DNA of 64,000 bases from Vibrio sp. SS-MA-C1-2 (GTDB lineage Bacteria > Pseudomonadota > Gammaproteobacteria > Enterobacterales > Vibrionaceae): assembly GCF_021513135.1 (NCBI RefSeq), contig NZ_CP090981.1:1922001-1986000 (forward strand). Reading direction: 5' to 3'. Position numbers and translations under genes: made by a program. Shown here one piece after another: positions 57,445-64,000 of this stretch (its first letter is position 1; the number at the start of each line of letters is the position of its first letter). Below the pieces are notes generated by a model. That model saw only the letters and a list, made by a program, of their open reading frames with translations. It did not search any database and was not told where the DNA came from.

Positions 57445-57781
57445 TACCATCAACACTTAATACTTTAACGCCAAGCACGCCGTCTTGTTCGATAATTTCT
57501 CCAGTGCCTAATTTGACACCATTAACCACGATATCAACAGGTTCACCTTCTTGCTTATCTAACATGAGAACTGAACCGGTATTTAAAGTGGCGAGTTCAC
57601 TTAATAGAACAGATTTCTTACTGACTTGAACGGTAATCTCAACAGGGATGTTATTGATTGATTGGAAATGGTCTTTAGTTGATACATTCCCTTTCTCTTT
57701 TTTCTCATCATCTTGGGTGAAATCTAGACCATCAAGATCGCTCTCAAGATCGAAGTTGTCATCTAAATCAAAATCACTCAT
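57434..57781 (-). CDS. fliN: Flagellar motor switch protein FliN
   Basis: 115 residues: an acidic N-terminal tail (DLDDNFDLESDLDGLDF) and a SpoA domain (IPVEITVQVSKKSVLLSELATLNTGSVLMLDKQEGEPVDIVVNGVKLGTGEIIEQDGVLGVKV). C-ring component with FliM. Overlaps fliM by 8 bases and fliP by 11, so the three are translationally coupled. Confidence 0.93.
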   Translation of the reverse strand: MSDFDLDDNFDLESDLDGLDFTQDDEKKEKGNVSTKDHFQSINNIPVEITVQVSKKSVLLSELATLNTGSVLMLDKQEGEPVDIVVNGVKLGTGEIIEQDGVLGVKVLSVDGNEK

Positions 57782-58526
57782 GAATTTTTACTCCATATTG
57801 GCGGTTTACTAATTGCAGTTCACCATTAAATATTTTTTTGTTATTAACTTTAATGTCAATGTTTGATTGTTGAGTTAAAGGTATAAAGCTCCCTTTAGTT
57901 ATCGATAACATATCGCTAATTGGCATTGTGCCTTTCATTAATGTGCAATCTACATCTGTGGGGATTTTGCCAAGCATTTGAATCCTAGTACTCTCTGATA
58001 CCGGTTCTTCATTTGAAAAACTGGTACGAATGTTTTTCATCAAAACATCATTAACAAAGAGGTAGAAAAAGTGGGGACGGTTATCAATAATAATTTTGAT
58101 TTCCATACCAATATTAGTGATATCTTCCTCTGTGGGTTCAGTAATTAATTCTGTCCCTTCACCAAAGAGTTGTTTACTGACTAAAAGCGTTAATTTCTGT
58201 AATAAACGAATATGAGTTTGTGTCACTGGGTTTTCAGTCTCATTGGTTAAGTTATTACAAGAGAGATGAAGATCTAACAGTGAGATGATCGTTTCTGGCG
58301 TCGTGAAACTGTAGATCTTGCCATACTGATTGACAGAAACTATTGCTTGAATTGCTTCTTCTGGGTAGTGACTTGCCTCAGTCAATGTTAATGATATTGA
58401 GCTAGTATTAAAAACATCCTTGAAACACTCAACAATATGAAAAGTTTGTTCCTTGGTTGTTTTCACCAGCTTTTTCCTGATAGCGGGTTCTACGTTCCCG
58501 AGTTCCGTTAATTTGATACTTTTCAC
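57774..58526 (-). CDS. fliM: Flagellar motor switch protein FliM, short form
   Basis: 250 residues from GTG 58526 (AAAGAG 9 bases upstream; no early ATG). Position before fliN and a C-terminal SpoA-like domain (PISDMLSITKGSFIPLTQQSNIDIKVNNKKIFNGELQLVNRQYGVKI) identify it. It is ~85 residues shorter than E. coli FliM (334). It starts directly in the middle domain and lacks the N-terminal LSQ-EIDALL-type peptide that binds CheY-P. This motor therefore may not be switched by CheY in the usual way, a trait compatible with a lateral flagellar system. Confidence 0.85.
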   Translation of the reverse strand: MKSIKLTELGNVEPAIRKKLVKTTKEQTFHIVECFKDVFNTSSISLTLTEASHYPEEAIQAIVSVNQYGKIYSFTTPETIISLLDLHLSCNNLTNETENPVTQTHIRLLQKLTLLVSKQLFGEGTELITEPTEEDITNIGMEIKIIIDNRPHFFYLFVNDVLMKNIRTSFSNEEPVSESTRIQMLGKIPTDVDCTLMKGTMPISDMLSITKGSFIPLTQQSNIDIKVNNKKIFNGELQLVNRQYGVKIHE

Positions 58527-58861
58527 AATATAGGCTCTTTAACTCATTGTTAAATACAATGTTATAAATTGATAATAAATTTATTCATTGCGTTAAAAAT
58601 AGCAGACAAGTAACAAGAGTGAAACAAAATGTTGAATATTTTTTATTGTAATGATTATTGTTTGTATTAAATTTTAAGGCGTACATTTTACCAGCAAAAA
58701 TGGCATTTATTTGCATAAAAAACAATCAGTTGTTACTTGATTTACCAAATCTGGTCTGACCATCTTTGTATTTTTGGCGGATTCAGTCAATTTGTTGCTG
58801 TTGTTAATATTCTGTACTACCTTTGTATTAATAATGTGTTTATGAATCGGGTATTGAAACA
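58527..58861. other. Divergent flagellar regulatory region
   Basis: 335 bases between fliM (leftward) and flgB (rightward), without a gene, so it must hold both promoters. One sigma-54-like element (58701-58715) is the only candidate I see. Confidence 0.6.
58701..58715 (+). promoter_or_regulatory. Weak sigma-54-like promoter candidate for flgB
   Basis: TGGCATTTATTTGCA resembles TGGCAC-N5-TTGCA, but the GG-to-GC spacing is one base short. It is 147 bases upstream of flgB. Lateral flagellar operons of vibrios use sigma-54 with an activator, which makes it plausible only. Confidence 0.3.
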
Positions 58862-59209
58862 ATGATTAATTTAGATGATGCCTTAGGCATACACCCACAA
58901 ATGCTTCAATACCGTACTTCAAGAACGGCAATTTTAACCTCAAATATTGCCAATGTTGATACTCCAAATTATAAAGCGAAGGACTTACAATTTTCTTCTG
59001 TATTACAAGGTGTCGGAGCTGAACGAAGTTATCAAATTGAAACTAACCAGTTATTCCGTATCCCGATTCAACGTTCAAGAGATGGTAATACCGTTGAGTT
59101 AGAGTCAGAACAGGCTCGCTTTGCGCAAAATGCGATGGAATATCAACAGAGTTTGCAATTTTTACGTTCTAAAATTTCAGGTCTAAATAAAGCGATTGAA
59201 GGACAGTAA
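58862..59209 (+). CDS. flgB: Flagellar proximal rod protein FlgB
   Basis: 115 residues; LDDALGIHPQMLQYRTSRTAILTSNIANVDTPNYKAKDLQF holds the conserved rod-protein N-terminal ANVDTPNYKA. First gene of the rightward flgBCDEFGHI unit. Family length is ~130-140, so it is slightly short but complete. Confidence 0.94.
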   Translation: MINLDDALGIHPQMLQYRTSRTAILTSNIANVDTPNYKAKDLQFSSVLQGVGAERSYQIETNQLFRIPIQRSRDGNTVELESEQARFAQNAMEYQQSLQFLRSKISGLNKAIEGQ

Positions 59210-59238
59210 AAATATAAACAAGGTGACGGAGTGAAGAA

Positions 59239-59661
59239 ATGAGTTTTTCTGGAATTTACGAAACAGCAGGATCTGCAATGTCGGCACAAACGGTTCGCTT
59301 GAATACCATTTCAAGTAACTTAGCCAATGCTGACTCAGTATCCGGCAACCCTAATGATGTTTACAAACCCTTGAAGCCAATCTTTTCTTCCATATTTAAT
59401 GCAATGAATACGCCTCTAGAGCAAGGGGTGGTTCCTGTGCGTATTGCGGATGTGATTGAAGTTGATACTTTAATGGAAGGCAAGTTTGAACCGGATAACC
59501 CTATTGCTAATGAAGAGGGCTACGTTTATTACTCTGGTATTAACGTTGTCAATGAAATGGCCGATATGATGTCAGCCACACGAAGCTTTGAAGCGAATGT
59601 ATCGGTGTTAGGGAATGTGAAGTCGATGCAACAATCACTGTTGAGAATCTGGGAGATTTAA
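59239..59661 (+). CDS. flgC: Flagellar proximal rod protein FlgC
   Basis: 140 residues; N-terminal SGIYETAGSAMSAQTVRLNTISSNLANADSVSGNP and C-terminal VVNEMADMMSATRSFEANVSVLGNVKSM are the paired rod helices. Secreted by the type III exporter. GGTGACGGAG precedes the start; one base separates it from flgD. Confidence 0.95.
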   Translation: MSFSGIYETAGSAMSAQTVRLNTISSNLANADSVSGNPNDVYKPLKPIFSSIFNAMNTPLEQGVVPVRIADVIEVDTLMEGKFEPDNPIANEEGYVYYSGINVVNEMADMMSATRSFEANVSVLGNVKSMQQSLLRIWEI

Positions 59662-59662
59662 A

Positions 59663-60346
59663 ATGCAGATAGGACAAGATATAAGCTCAAGGGTAGGAAC
59701 GGATGCAAATAACAGTATTCAATCTTCTTCAACGCCTCCACCTACGGAAAATGCCAATAGTGCTGACTCATTAAAAAATGAATTCTTAACATTAATGGTT
59801 GCTCAAGTGCAAAATCAGGATCCTCTAAACCCTGCTGATGGTACGGAGTATGTCTCTCAACTTGCTCAATTCTCTCAAGTCGATAGTACTGAATCGTTAG
59901 TTACCTTGATGAAAAATCAGATGGTGATGTTAGATAACATGCAAGTGTTAACGACGGCTGGGTTAGTCGGTAAAGATGTATCCGTGCGTACAGATAGTTT
60001 TGTGGCTGACAACGAATCTACTTTTACCGGTTCTTTTGAATTAACCAATGCTTCAAATACCGTGACGTTAGAATTAACTGGAGCAGATGGAAAAGTCACC
60101 ACGATTCCATTAGGCCCACATAGTAAAGGAGATATTCCATTTTCGATCGACAGTGATCAATACGATCTTTCTGGGGTACAGCAAATTAAAGTTGTATTGG
60201 ATGATGGTCAAAATTATAACCCTCAAATTGTCATGAGTGGCAATGTAGATGAAGTTTCAATTCCTTCATCAGGAGGAGCCTCAATGCTAAATATCGCAGG
60301 TATTGGAGAGGTTCCATTTTATGACATTACTAATTTCGGAAATTAA
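59663..60346 (+). CDS. flgD: Flagellar hook scaffold (capping) protein FlgD
   Basis: 227 residues; NEFLTLMVAQVQNQDPLNPADGTEYVSQLAQFSQVDSTESL (~39-79) is the FlgD N-terminal signature, followed by a beta-rich FlgD Ig-like/Tudor part (~90-200). It caps the growing hook. An unusually Ser/Asn-rich N-terminus precedes the signature. Confidence 0.94.
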   Translation: MQIGQDISSRVGTDANNSIQSSSTPPPTENANSADSLKNEFLTLMVAQVQNQDPLNPADGTEYVSQLAQFSQVDSTESLVTLMKNQMVMLDNMQVLTTAGLVGKDVSVRTDSFVADNESTFTGSFELTNASNTVTLELTGADGKVTTIPLGPHSKGDIPFSIDSDQYDLSGVQQIKVVLDDGQNYNPQIVMSGNVDEVSIPSSGGASMLNIAGIGEVPFYDITNFGN

Positions 60347-60405
60347 TCGAGTAATTCAATTGAATTAGTAGTTAACCAATAAAAAGTGAACAAGGATATA
60401 CGGAC

Positions 60406-61596
60406 ATGAGTTTTAGCATAGCATTGAGCGGATTAAGCGCTTCGAATACAGAATTAAATAATATTTCTAATAACATTGCCAATGTGACAACCAGTGGCTT
60501 TAAAGGGGCAAGAGCTGAATTTGCATCCGTTTACAACGGCCAAGAAGCCGGTGGTGTTGAAGTTACAGGTATATCCCAAAATTTTGATAAATCAGGGAGT
60601 ATTACAGGAACGGGAAGAGCCTTAGATATGGCGATTTCAGGTTCAGGTTTCTTTGTGACTGAAGACGCAAAAGGTCAAACCATGTATACCCGTTCAGGGA
60701 TTATTAATATGGATTCTGATGGCACTTTGGTCAGTAATAGTGGTGCAGCACTACAAGGTTATCCTGTTGATGGAAATAATAACCTTCAACAAGGTACTGT
60801 CGGGGATCTGGTTATTAATACACAATCCCTTCAAGCAGAGCAAACAACGAATCTTGATTTTATCGCTAATTTAGATGCAAGAGAAACGTCGCCAATTAAC
60901 GCCTTTGATGACACCGATTCAACCACTTTTAATCATTCATATACAACCCCTGTCTATGATTCATTAGGTAACCAACACACAGTTACCCAGTACTTTGTTA
61001 AAACAGCAACTGCGAATGAGTGGGAAGTTCATTTAAAAGATAACTCAACCAATACCTCGGTAGGCCCTGAGACGATTACTTTTAATAGTGATGGTACCTT
61101 AGATACATCTTCTTTAACCTCTTTTACTTTTACCCCTCCTAATGGTGCTGATCCTGTAAATATTAATATTGCATTAACCGGCATGACCCAGTTTGGTAGT
61201 GATTTCTCAGTATCAACCAATAATCCAAATGGTTATGGCGCTGGTGATTACGCAGGTCTTCGTGTTGAGAATGATGGTTCAATCTATGCTTCATATACGA
61301 ATGGACAATCTCAATTACAAGGTCAAGTGGTGCTTGCCAATTTCACCTCTCCACAAGAGTTAGTTAAAACCTCTGATACAGCATGGTTACAAAGCTTTAG
61401 TTCTGGTGTTCCGGTTATAGGCACTGCAGGAACAGGAGTTTTTGGTGACTTAACCAGTGGTGCATTAGAAGGTTCAAATGTTGATTTAACCTCTGAATTG
61501 GTTAATTTGATGACAGCTCAACGTAACTATCAAGCTAATACTAAATCAATCTCGACGTCTGATCAGCTAACTCAAGCACTGTTTAATGTGGTGTAA
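60406..61596 (+). CDS. flgE: Flagellar hook protein FlgE
   Basis: 396 residues; N-terminal SFSIALSGLSASNTELNNISNNIANVTTSGFKGARAEFASVY and C-terminal LEGSNVDLTSELVNLMTAQRNYQANTKSISTSDQL form the hook core, with the FlgE D2 domain between (PVYDSLGNQHTVTQYFVKT). Length is close to E. coli FlgE (402). Forms the universal joint. Confidence 0.95.
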   Translation: MSFSIALSGLSASNTELNNISNNIANVTTSGFKGARAEFASVYNGQEAGGVEVTGISQNFDKSGSITGTGRALDMAISGSGFFVTEDAKGQTMYTRSGIINMDSDGTLVSNSGAALQGYPVDGNNNLQQGTVGDLVINTQSLQAEQTTNLDFIANLDARETSPINAFDDTDSTTFNHSYTTPVYDSLGNQHTVTQYFVKTATANEWEVHLKDNSTNTSVGPETITFNSDGTLDTSSLTSFTFTPPNGADPVNINIALTGMTQFGSDFSVSTNNPNGYGAGDYAGLRVENDGSIYASYTNGQSQLQGQVVLANFTSPQELVKTSDTAWLQSFSSGVPVIGTAGTGVFGDLTSGALEGSNVDLTSELVNLMTAQRNYQANTKSISTSDQLTQALFNVV

Positions 61597-61605
61597 GGTT
61601 AGTCT

Positions 61606-62337
61606 ATGAATCCGATACTTTTTAGTGCAGCAAAGGGAGCAGAGCGGGTTATGTTGGCGCAAAGTGTGCGTGCAAATAACCTCTCTCAAGCTGATACCAT
61701 CGGTTTTAAATCCTTAATGGAGCGTTCAACGGCAATGAAAGTTGAAGGTTCAGGGTTTTTAACCTCGGTGACGGCAAGAACAAACTCCGCAACCAATAAT
61801 TTTACAGAGGGTGAACAACTTCGTACTGATCAACCTCTTGATGTCTCTATTGATGGTAAAGGTTTTTTTACCCTTCAAGGTTTAAAAGATGAGCCGGCAG
61901 AATTGTATACTCGTGCGGGAAGTTTCACTTTATCACCAGATGGTCAGTTACTTCTTGGCCAGCGTAAGGTGATGTCGGATGAAGGCCCACTGATTTTACC
62001 TGAGTTTCAAGCCGTCAATATATCGGAGACGGGGTCTGTTTCAGTGACACCAGCAGGTGGCGGTGGTGCGATTGAAGTGGGGAATCTAAAACTTGTTCGT
62101 CCAGAATATCGAGAGATGACCATGGATAGAAGTGGTCATTTTGTCCCAAATGAAGGCGGAATTTTACCTGCGGGTGAAGTGACCGTTCGTTCTGGTTACT
62201 TAGAAGCAAGTAACGTATCAAGTTTAGAAGAACTGATTAGTATTATGTCACTAACTCGACAATATGAGATGCAAGTCGAAGTGATGGCAACCGCGGATGA
62301 AATTGCTCAAATCGGCAACAAGTTACTGCAAAGTTAA
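61606..62337 (+). CDS. flgF: Flagellar rod protein FlgF
   Basis: 243 residues; SAAKGAERVMLAQSVRANNLSQADTIGFKSLMERSTAM at the start and ASNVSSLEELISIMSLTRQYEMQVEVMATADEIAQ at the end, with DVSIDGKGFFTLQG and LYTRAGSFTLSPDGQL between. Proximal rod subunit, located before flgG as usual. Confidence 0.95.
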   Translation: MNPILFSAAKGAERVMLAQSVRANNLSQADTIGFKSLMERSTAMKVEGSGFLTSVTARTNSATNNFTEGEQLRTDQPLDVSIDGKGFFTLQGLKDEPAELYTRAGSFTLSPDGQLLLGQRKVMSDEGPLILPEFQAVNISETGSVSVTPAGGGGAIEVGNLKLVRPEYREMTMDRSGHFVPNEGGILPAGEVTVRSGYLEASNVSSLEELISIMSLTRQYEMQVEVMATADEIAQIGNKLLQS

Positions 62338-62346
62338 GGAACTATT

Positions 62347-63132
62347 ATGCATAGCGCTCTATCAATATCTAAAACCGGCATGGCTGCTCAAGATGCAAAA
62401 ATGACGGCGATTTCAAACAATTTAGCGAATATTAATACCGTAGGCTATAAGCGTGATCGCGTGGTATTTGAAGATCTTTTTTATTCCATAGAAAAACAAG
62501 CAGGCAGTGAAACAGCCGACCTTAATGATCATCCAACCGGTGTACAGTTGGGTAATGGTGTTCGAGTTGTCGGCACAGAAAAAGTCTATACCCAAGGCTC
62601 AATTCAAAATACCAATCAACAATTTGATCTTGCCATCATGGGAGATGGTTTCTTCCAGATTGAGAATGGTGATGGTGAAATCTTTTATTCACGTAATGGT
62701 CAATTTAAAACCAGTGCGGAAGGGCAGTTAGTCAATAGTCAAGGTTACCCATTGGTTCCTGATATTACTATTCCTGCAGAAGCTACGTTAGTGAGTATTA
62801 GTTCTGATGGTAATGTCTCTGCTACGATTCCCGGTCAAGTCGCGCCTGAAGAACTCGGTCAAATTACTTTGATTAAATTTATGAACCCTGCTGGCTTAGA
62901 AGCGAAAGGTGGAAATCTATTCGCAGAAACTGAAGCATCGGGTGAAGCTTTCGAGTTAGTTGCAGGCACAGAAGGTGCGGGAATGATTAAGCAAGGGGCA
63001 TTAGAAGGATCTAATGTTCAAGTTGTTGAAGAGATGGTTGATATGATTGCGACTCAGCGTGCCTATGAAATGAGTGCCAAAATGGTGTCAGCAGCGGATG
63101 AGATGCTGCAATATATCGCACAACAAGCTTAA
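62347..63132 (+). CDS. flgG: Flagellar distal rod protein FlgG
   Basis: 261 residues, the standard FlgG length (260). ALSISKTGMAAQDAKMTAISNNLANINTVGYKRDRVVFEDLFY and LEGSNVQVVEEMVDMIATQRAYEMSAKMVSAADEMLQYIAQQA are the two coiled-coil ends. QFDLAIMGDGFFQIENGDGEIFYSRNGQF lies in the middle. Confidence 0.97.
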   Translation: MHSALSISKTGMAAQDAKMTAISNNLANINTVGYKRDRVVFEDLFYSIEKQAGSETADLNDHPTGVQLGNGVRVVGTEKVYTQGSIQNTNQQFDLAIMGDGFFQIENGDGEIFYSRNGQFKTSAEGQLVNSQGYPLVPDITIPAEATLVSISSDGNVSATIPGQVAPEELGQITLIKFMNPAGLEAKGGNLFAETEASGEAFELVAGTEGAGMIKQGALEGSNVQVVEEMVDMIATQRAYEMSAKMVSAADEMLQYIAQQA

Positions 63133-63179
63133 TGGTTTTTAAGCTTTATTTTAATCAATAAGAACAGAGGGATAACAGG

Positions 63180-63863
63180 ATGTTTGGTCAATATAAATAC
63201 GTCGTCATCGCTGTACTAACCGTTACCGTGTTAGTGGGTTGTGCGGGTCGTAAAGATGACTTTATCCCGCCTAAACCCAATGATGCAGATTATGCACCGC
63301 CTGAATTAAATTATGATGTGAATCGAGTTAGTACAGGGAGTTTATTTACGGGGGCAACGGCATTAACACTGTTTCAGGATCGTCGTGCTTACCGTGTTGG
63401 AGACATTCTTACCGTTACCCTAAATGAGAGAACGGAGTCAGATAAAACAGCCGCAACTCAATATGGAAAAAGTTCTTCTATTGACGTAGGTGCGCCGACC
63501 TTTGGCAATGCAACGTTAGATAACTTTTCTGCATCAGCAAGTGGTGAAAGAGATTTTGATGGCTCAGCGGCGAGTAGCCAAGGTAATAGTTTGACAGGTT
63601 CGATTACGGTTACCGTTTATGATGTTTTGCCTAACGGTGTTTTACGAATCCGTGGTGAAAAATGGTTAAAATTAAACCAAGGTGATGAATTTATACGGCT
63701 AACAGGAAACGTTCGAGTGGATGATATTCAATCGGATAATACCCTCTCTTCTCAACGTATCGCAGATGCAAGGATCACTTATGCTGGTCGCGGTGCATTC
63801 ACCGATACCAATACAGCGGGTTGGATGACTCAATTCTTTAACTCACCATGGATGCCATTCTAA
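63180..63863 (+). CDS. flgH: Flagellar L-ring protein FlgH
   Basis: A 227-residue outer-membrane lipoprotein: signal MFGQYKYVVIAVLTVTVLVGC with Cys 21 as the lipidated residue, then GSLFTGATALTLFQDRRAYRVGDILTVTLNERTESDKTA, SGERDFDGSAASSQGNSLTGSITVTVYDVLPNGVLRIRGEKWLKLNQGDEFIRLTGNVR and RGAFTDTNTAGWMTQFF. Its stop overlaps the flgI start by one base. Confidence 0.95.
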   Translation: MFGQYKYVVIAVLTVTVLVGCAGRKDDFIPPKPNDADYAPPELNYDVNRVSTGSLFTGATALTLFQDRRAYRVGDILTVTLNERTESDKTAATQYGKSSSIDVGAPTFGNATLDNFSASASGERDFDGSAASSQGNSLTGSITVTVYDVLPNGVLRIRGEKWLKLNQGDEFIRLTGNVRVDDIQSDNTLSSQRIADARITYAGRGAFTDTNTAGWMTQFFNSPWMPF

Positions 63864-64000
63864 TGAATAGATTAATCTCAAAAAACGTATCCATCAAAAA
63901 CAGCTTGAAATTGATGCTAAGCACTATTCTTGTCTCTTTATCCCTATTTCTTAGTCAACTTGCATTCGCTCAACCGATACAAACATTGGTTGATATCTAT
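63863..64000 (+). CDS. flgI: Flagellar P-ring protein FlgI, 5' part only
   Basis: The start ATG overlaps the flgH stop (TAATG) and the frame is open to the window end (46 codons). It encodes a basic leader and a long hydrophobic signal sequence (SLKLMLSTILVSLSLFLSQLAFA) cleaved before QPIQTLVDIY, as expected for the periplasmic P-ring protein. The call rests on the flgH-flgI order and the signal; the diagnostic part lies outside the window. Confidence 0.8.
   Translation, partial: MNRLISKNVSIKNSLKLMLSTILVSLSLFLSQLAFAQPIQTLVDIY

Noticed and set aside
58701-58715. Confident sigma-54 promoter for flgB
   Set aside because: The GG/GC spacing is one base short of canonical, so it is listed only as a weak candidate.

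Overview
The window is a stretch of chromosome from a marine gammaproteobacterium, most likely Vibrionaceae and plausibly Photobacterium. Support comes from the low-GC sequence, Vibrionaceae-like gene sets (a cys cluster with an embedded SLC13 permease, separate lpxM and hldE loci, a flagellar export/hook cluster of lateral type) and many intergenic copies of a ~128-bp imperfect palindrome that I recognise as ERIC/IRU-type. The genus is an inference. I see no tRNA, rRNA, insertion sequence, prophage or CRISPR array.

Layout. 0.4-8 kb: an NhaC-type antiporter overlapping a lysine-forming saccharopine dehydrogenase, a LysE-type exporter, a YihS-type sugar isomerase, an exported lipoprotein amidohydrolase, and a DUF2061 membrane protein with a good Fur box. 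8.5-14 kb: a pyruvate:ferredoxin oxidoreductase gene (nifJ) split by one frameshift, facing a NarK-type transporter with a NarL/NarP-like site upstream. 14-15.5 kb: an orphan ToxR/CadC-like membrane regulator. 15.7-23.7 kb: a phosphodiester-glycosidase-like protein, a ROK repressor, a four-gene ABC importer and a divergent 2H-phosphoesterase (DUF1868) protein. This looks like an undescribed uptake and degradation module for a phosphodiester compound. 23.7-28.7 kb: a MetR-like regulator divergent from a homocysteine S-methyltransferase and a CaiT-like BCCT transporter, then an MFS transporter. 28.8-33.5 kb: a HlyD/DUF2955 efflux pair, a LysR regulator, YggL and YghU.

33.9-38.4 kb: a glycine-zipper protein, then lipopolysaccharide genes: a family 9 glycosyltransferase, hldE (interrupted in a run of seven G) and lpxM. 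38.7-49.5 kb: a nearly complete assimilatory sulfate pathway, cysJIH, a siroheme methyltransferase, cysDN, an SLC13 permease and cysC. All lie on the plus strand and together take sulfate through APS and PAPS to sulfide. 49.6-53.1 kb: nirC (again with a NarL/NarP-like site), a small hypothetical gene and an AGCS amino acid symporter.

53.5-64 kb: a lytic transglycosylase and a flagellar cluster. flhB, fliR, fliQ, fliP, fliN and fliM run leftwards; flgB, C, D, E, F, G, H and a truncated flgI run rightwards from a shared intergenic region. The short FliM without the CheY-binding peptide fits a secondary (lateral) flagellum. The ERIC-like copies all lie before 53.4 kb and none is inside the flagellar cluster.

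Two conserved genes (nifJ, hldE) each carry a single-base frameshift. The hldE one is in a homopolymer, so assembly error must be excluded before calling either a pseudogene.
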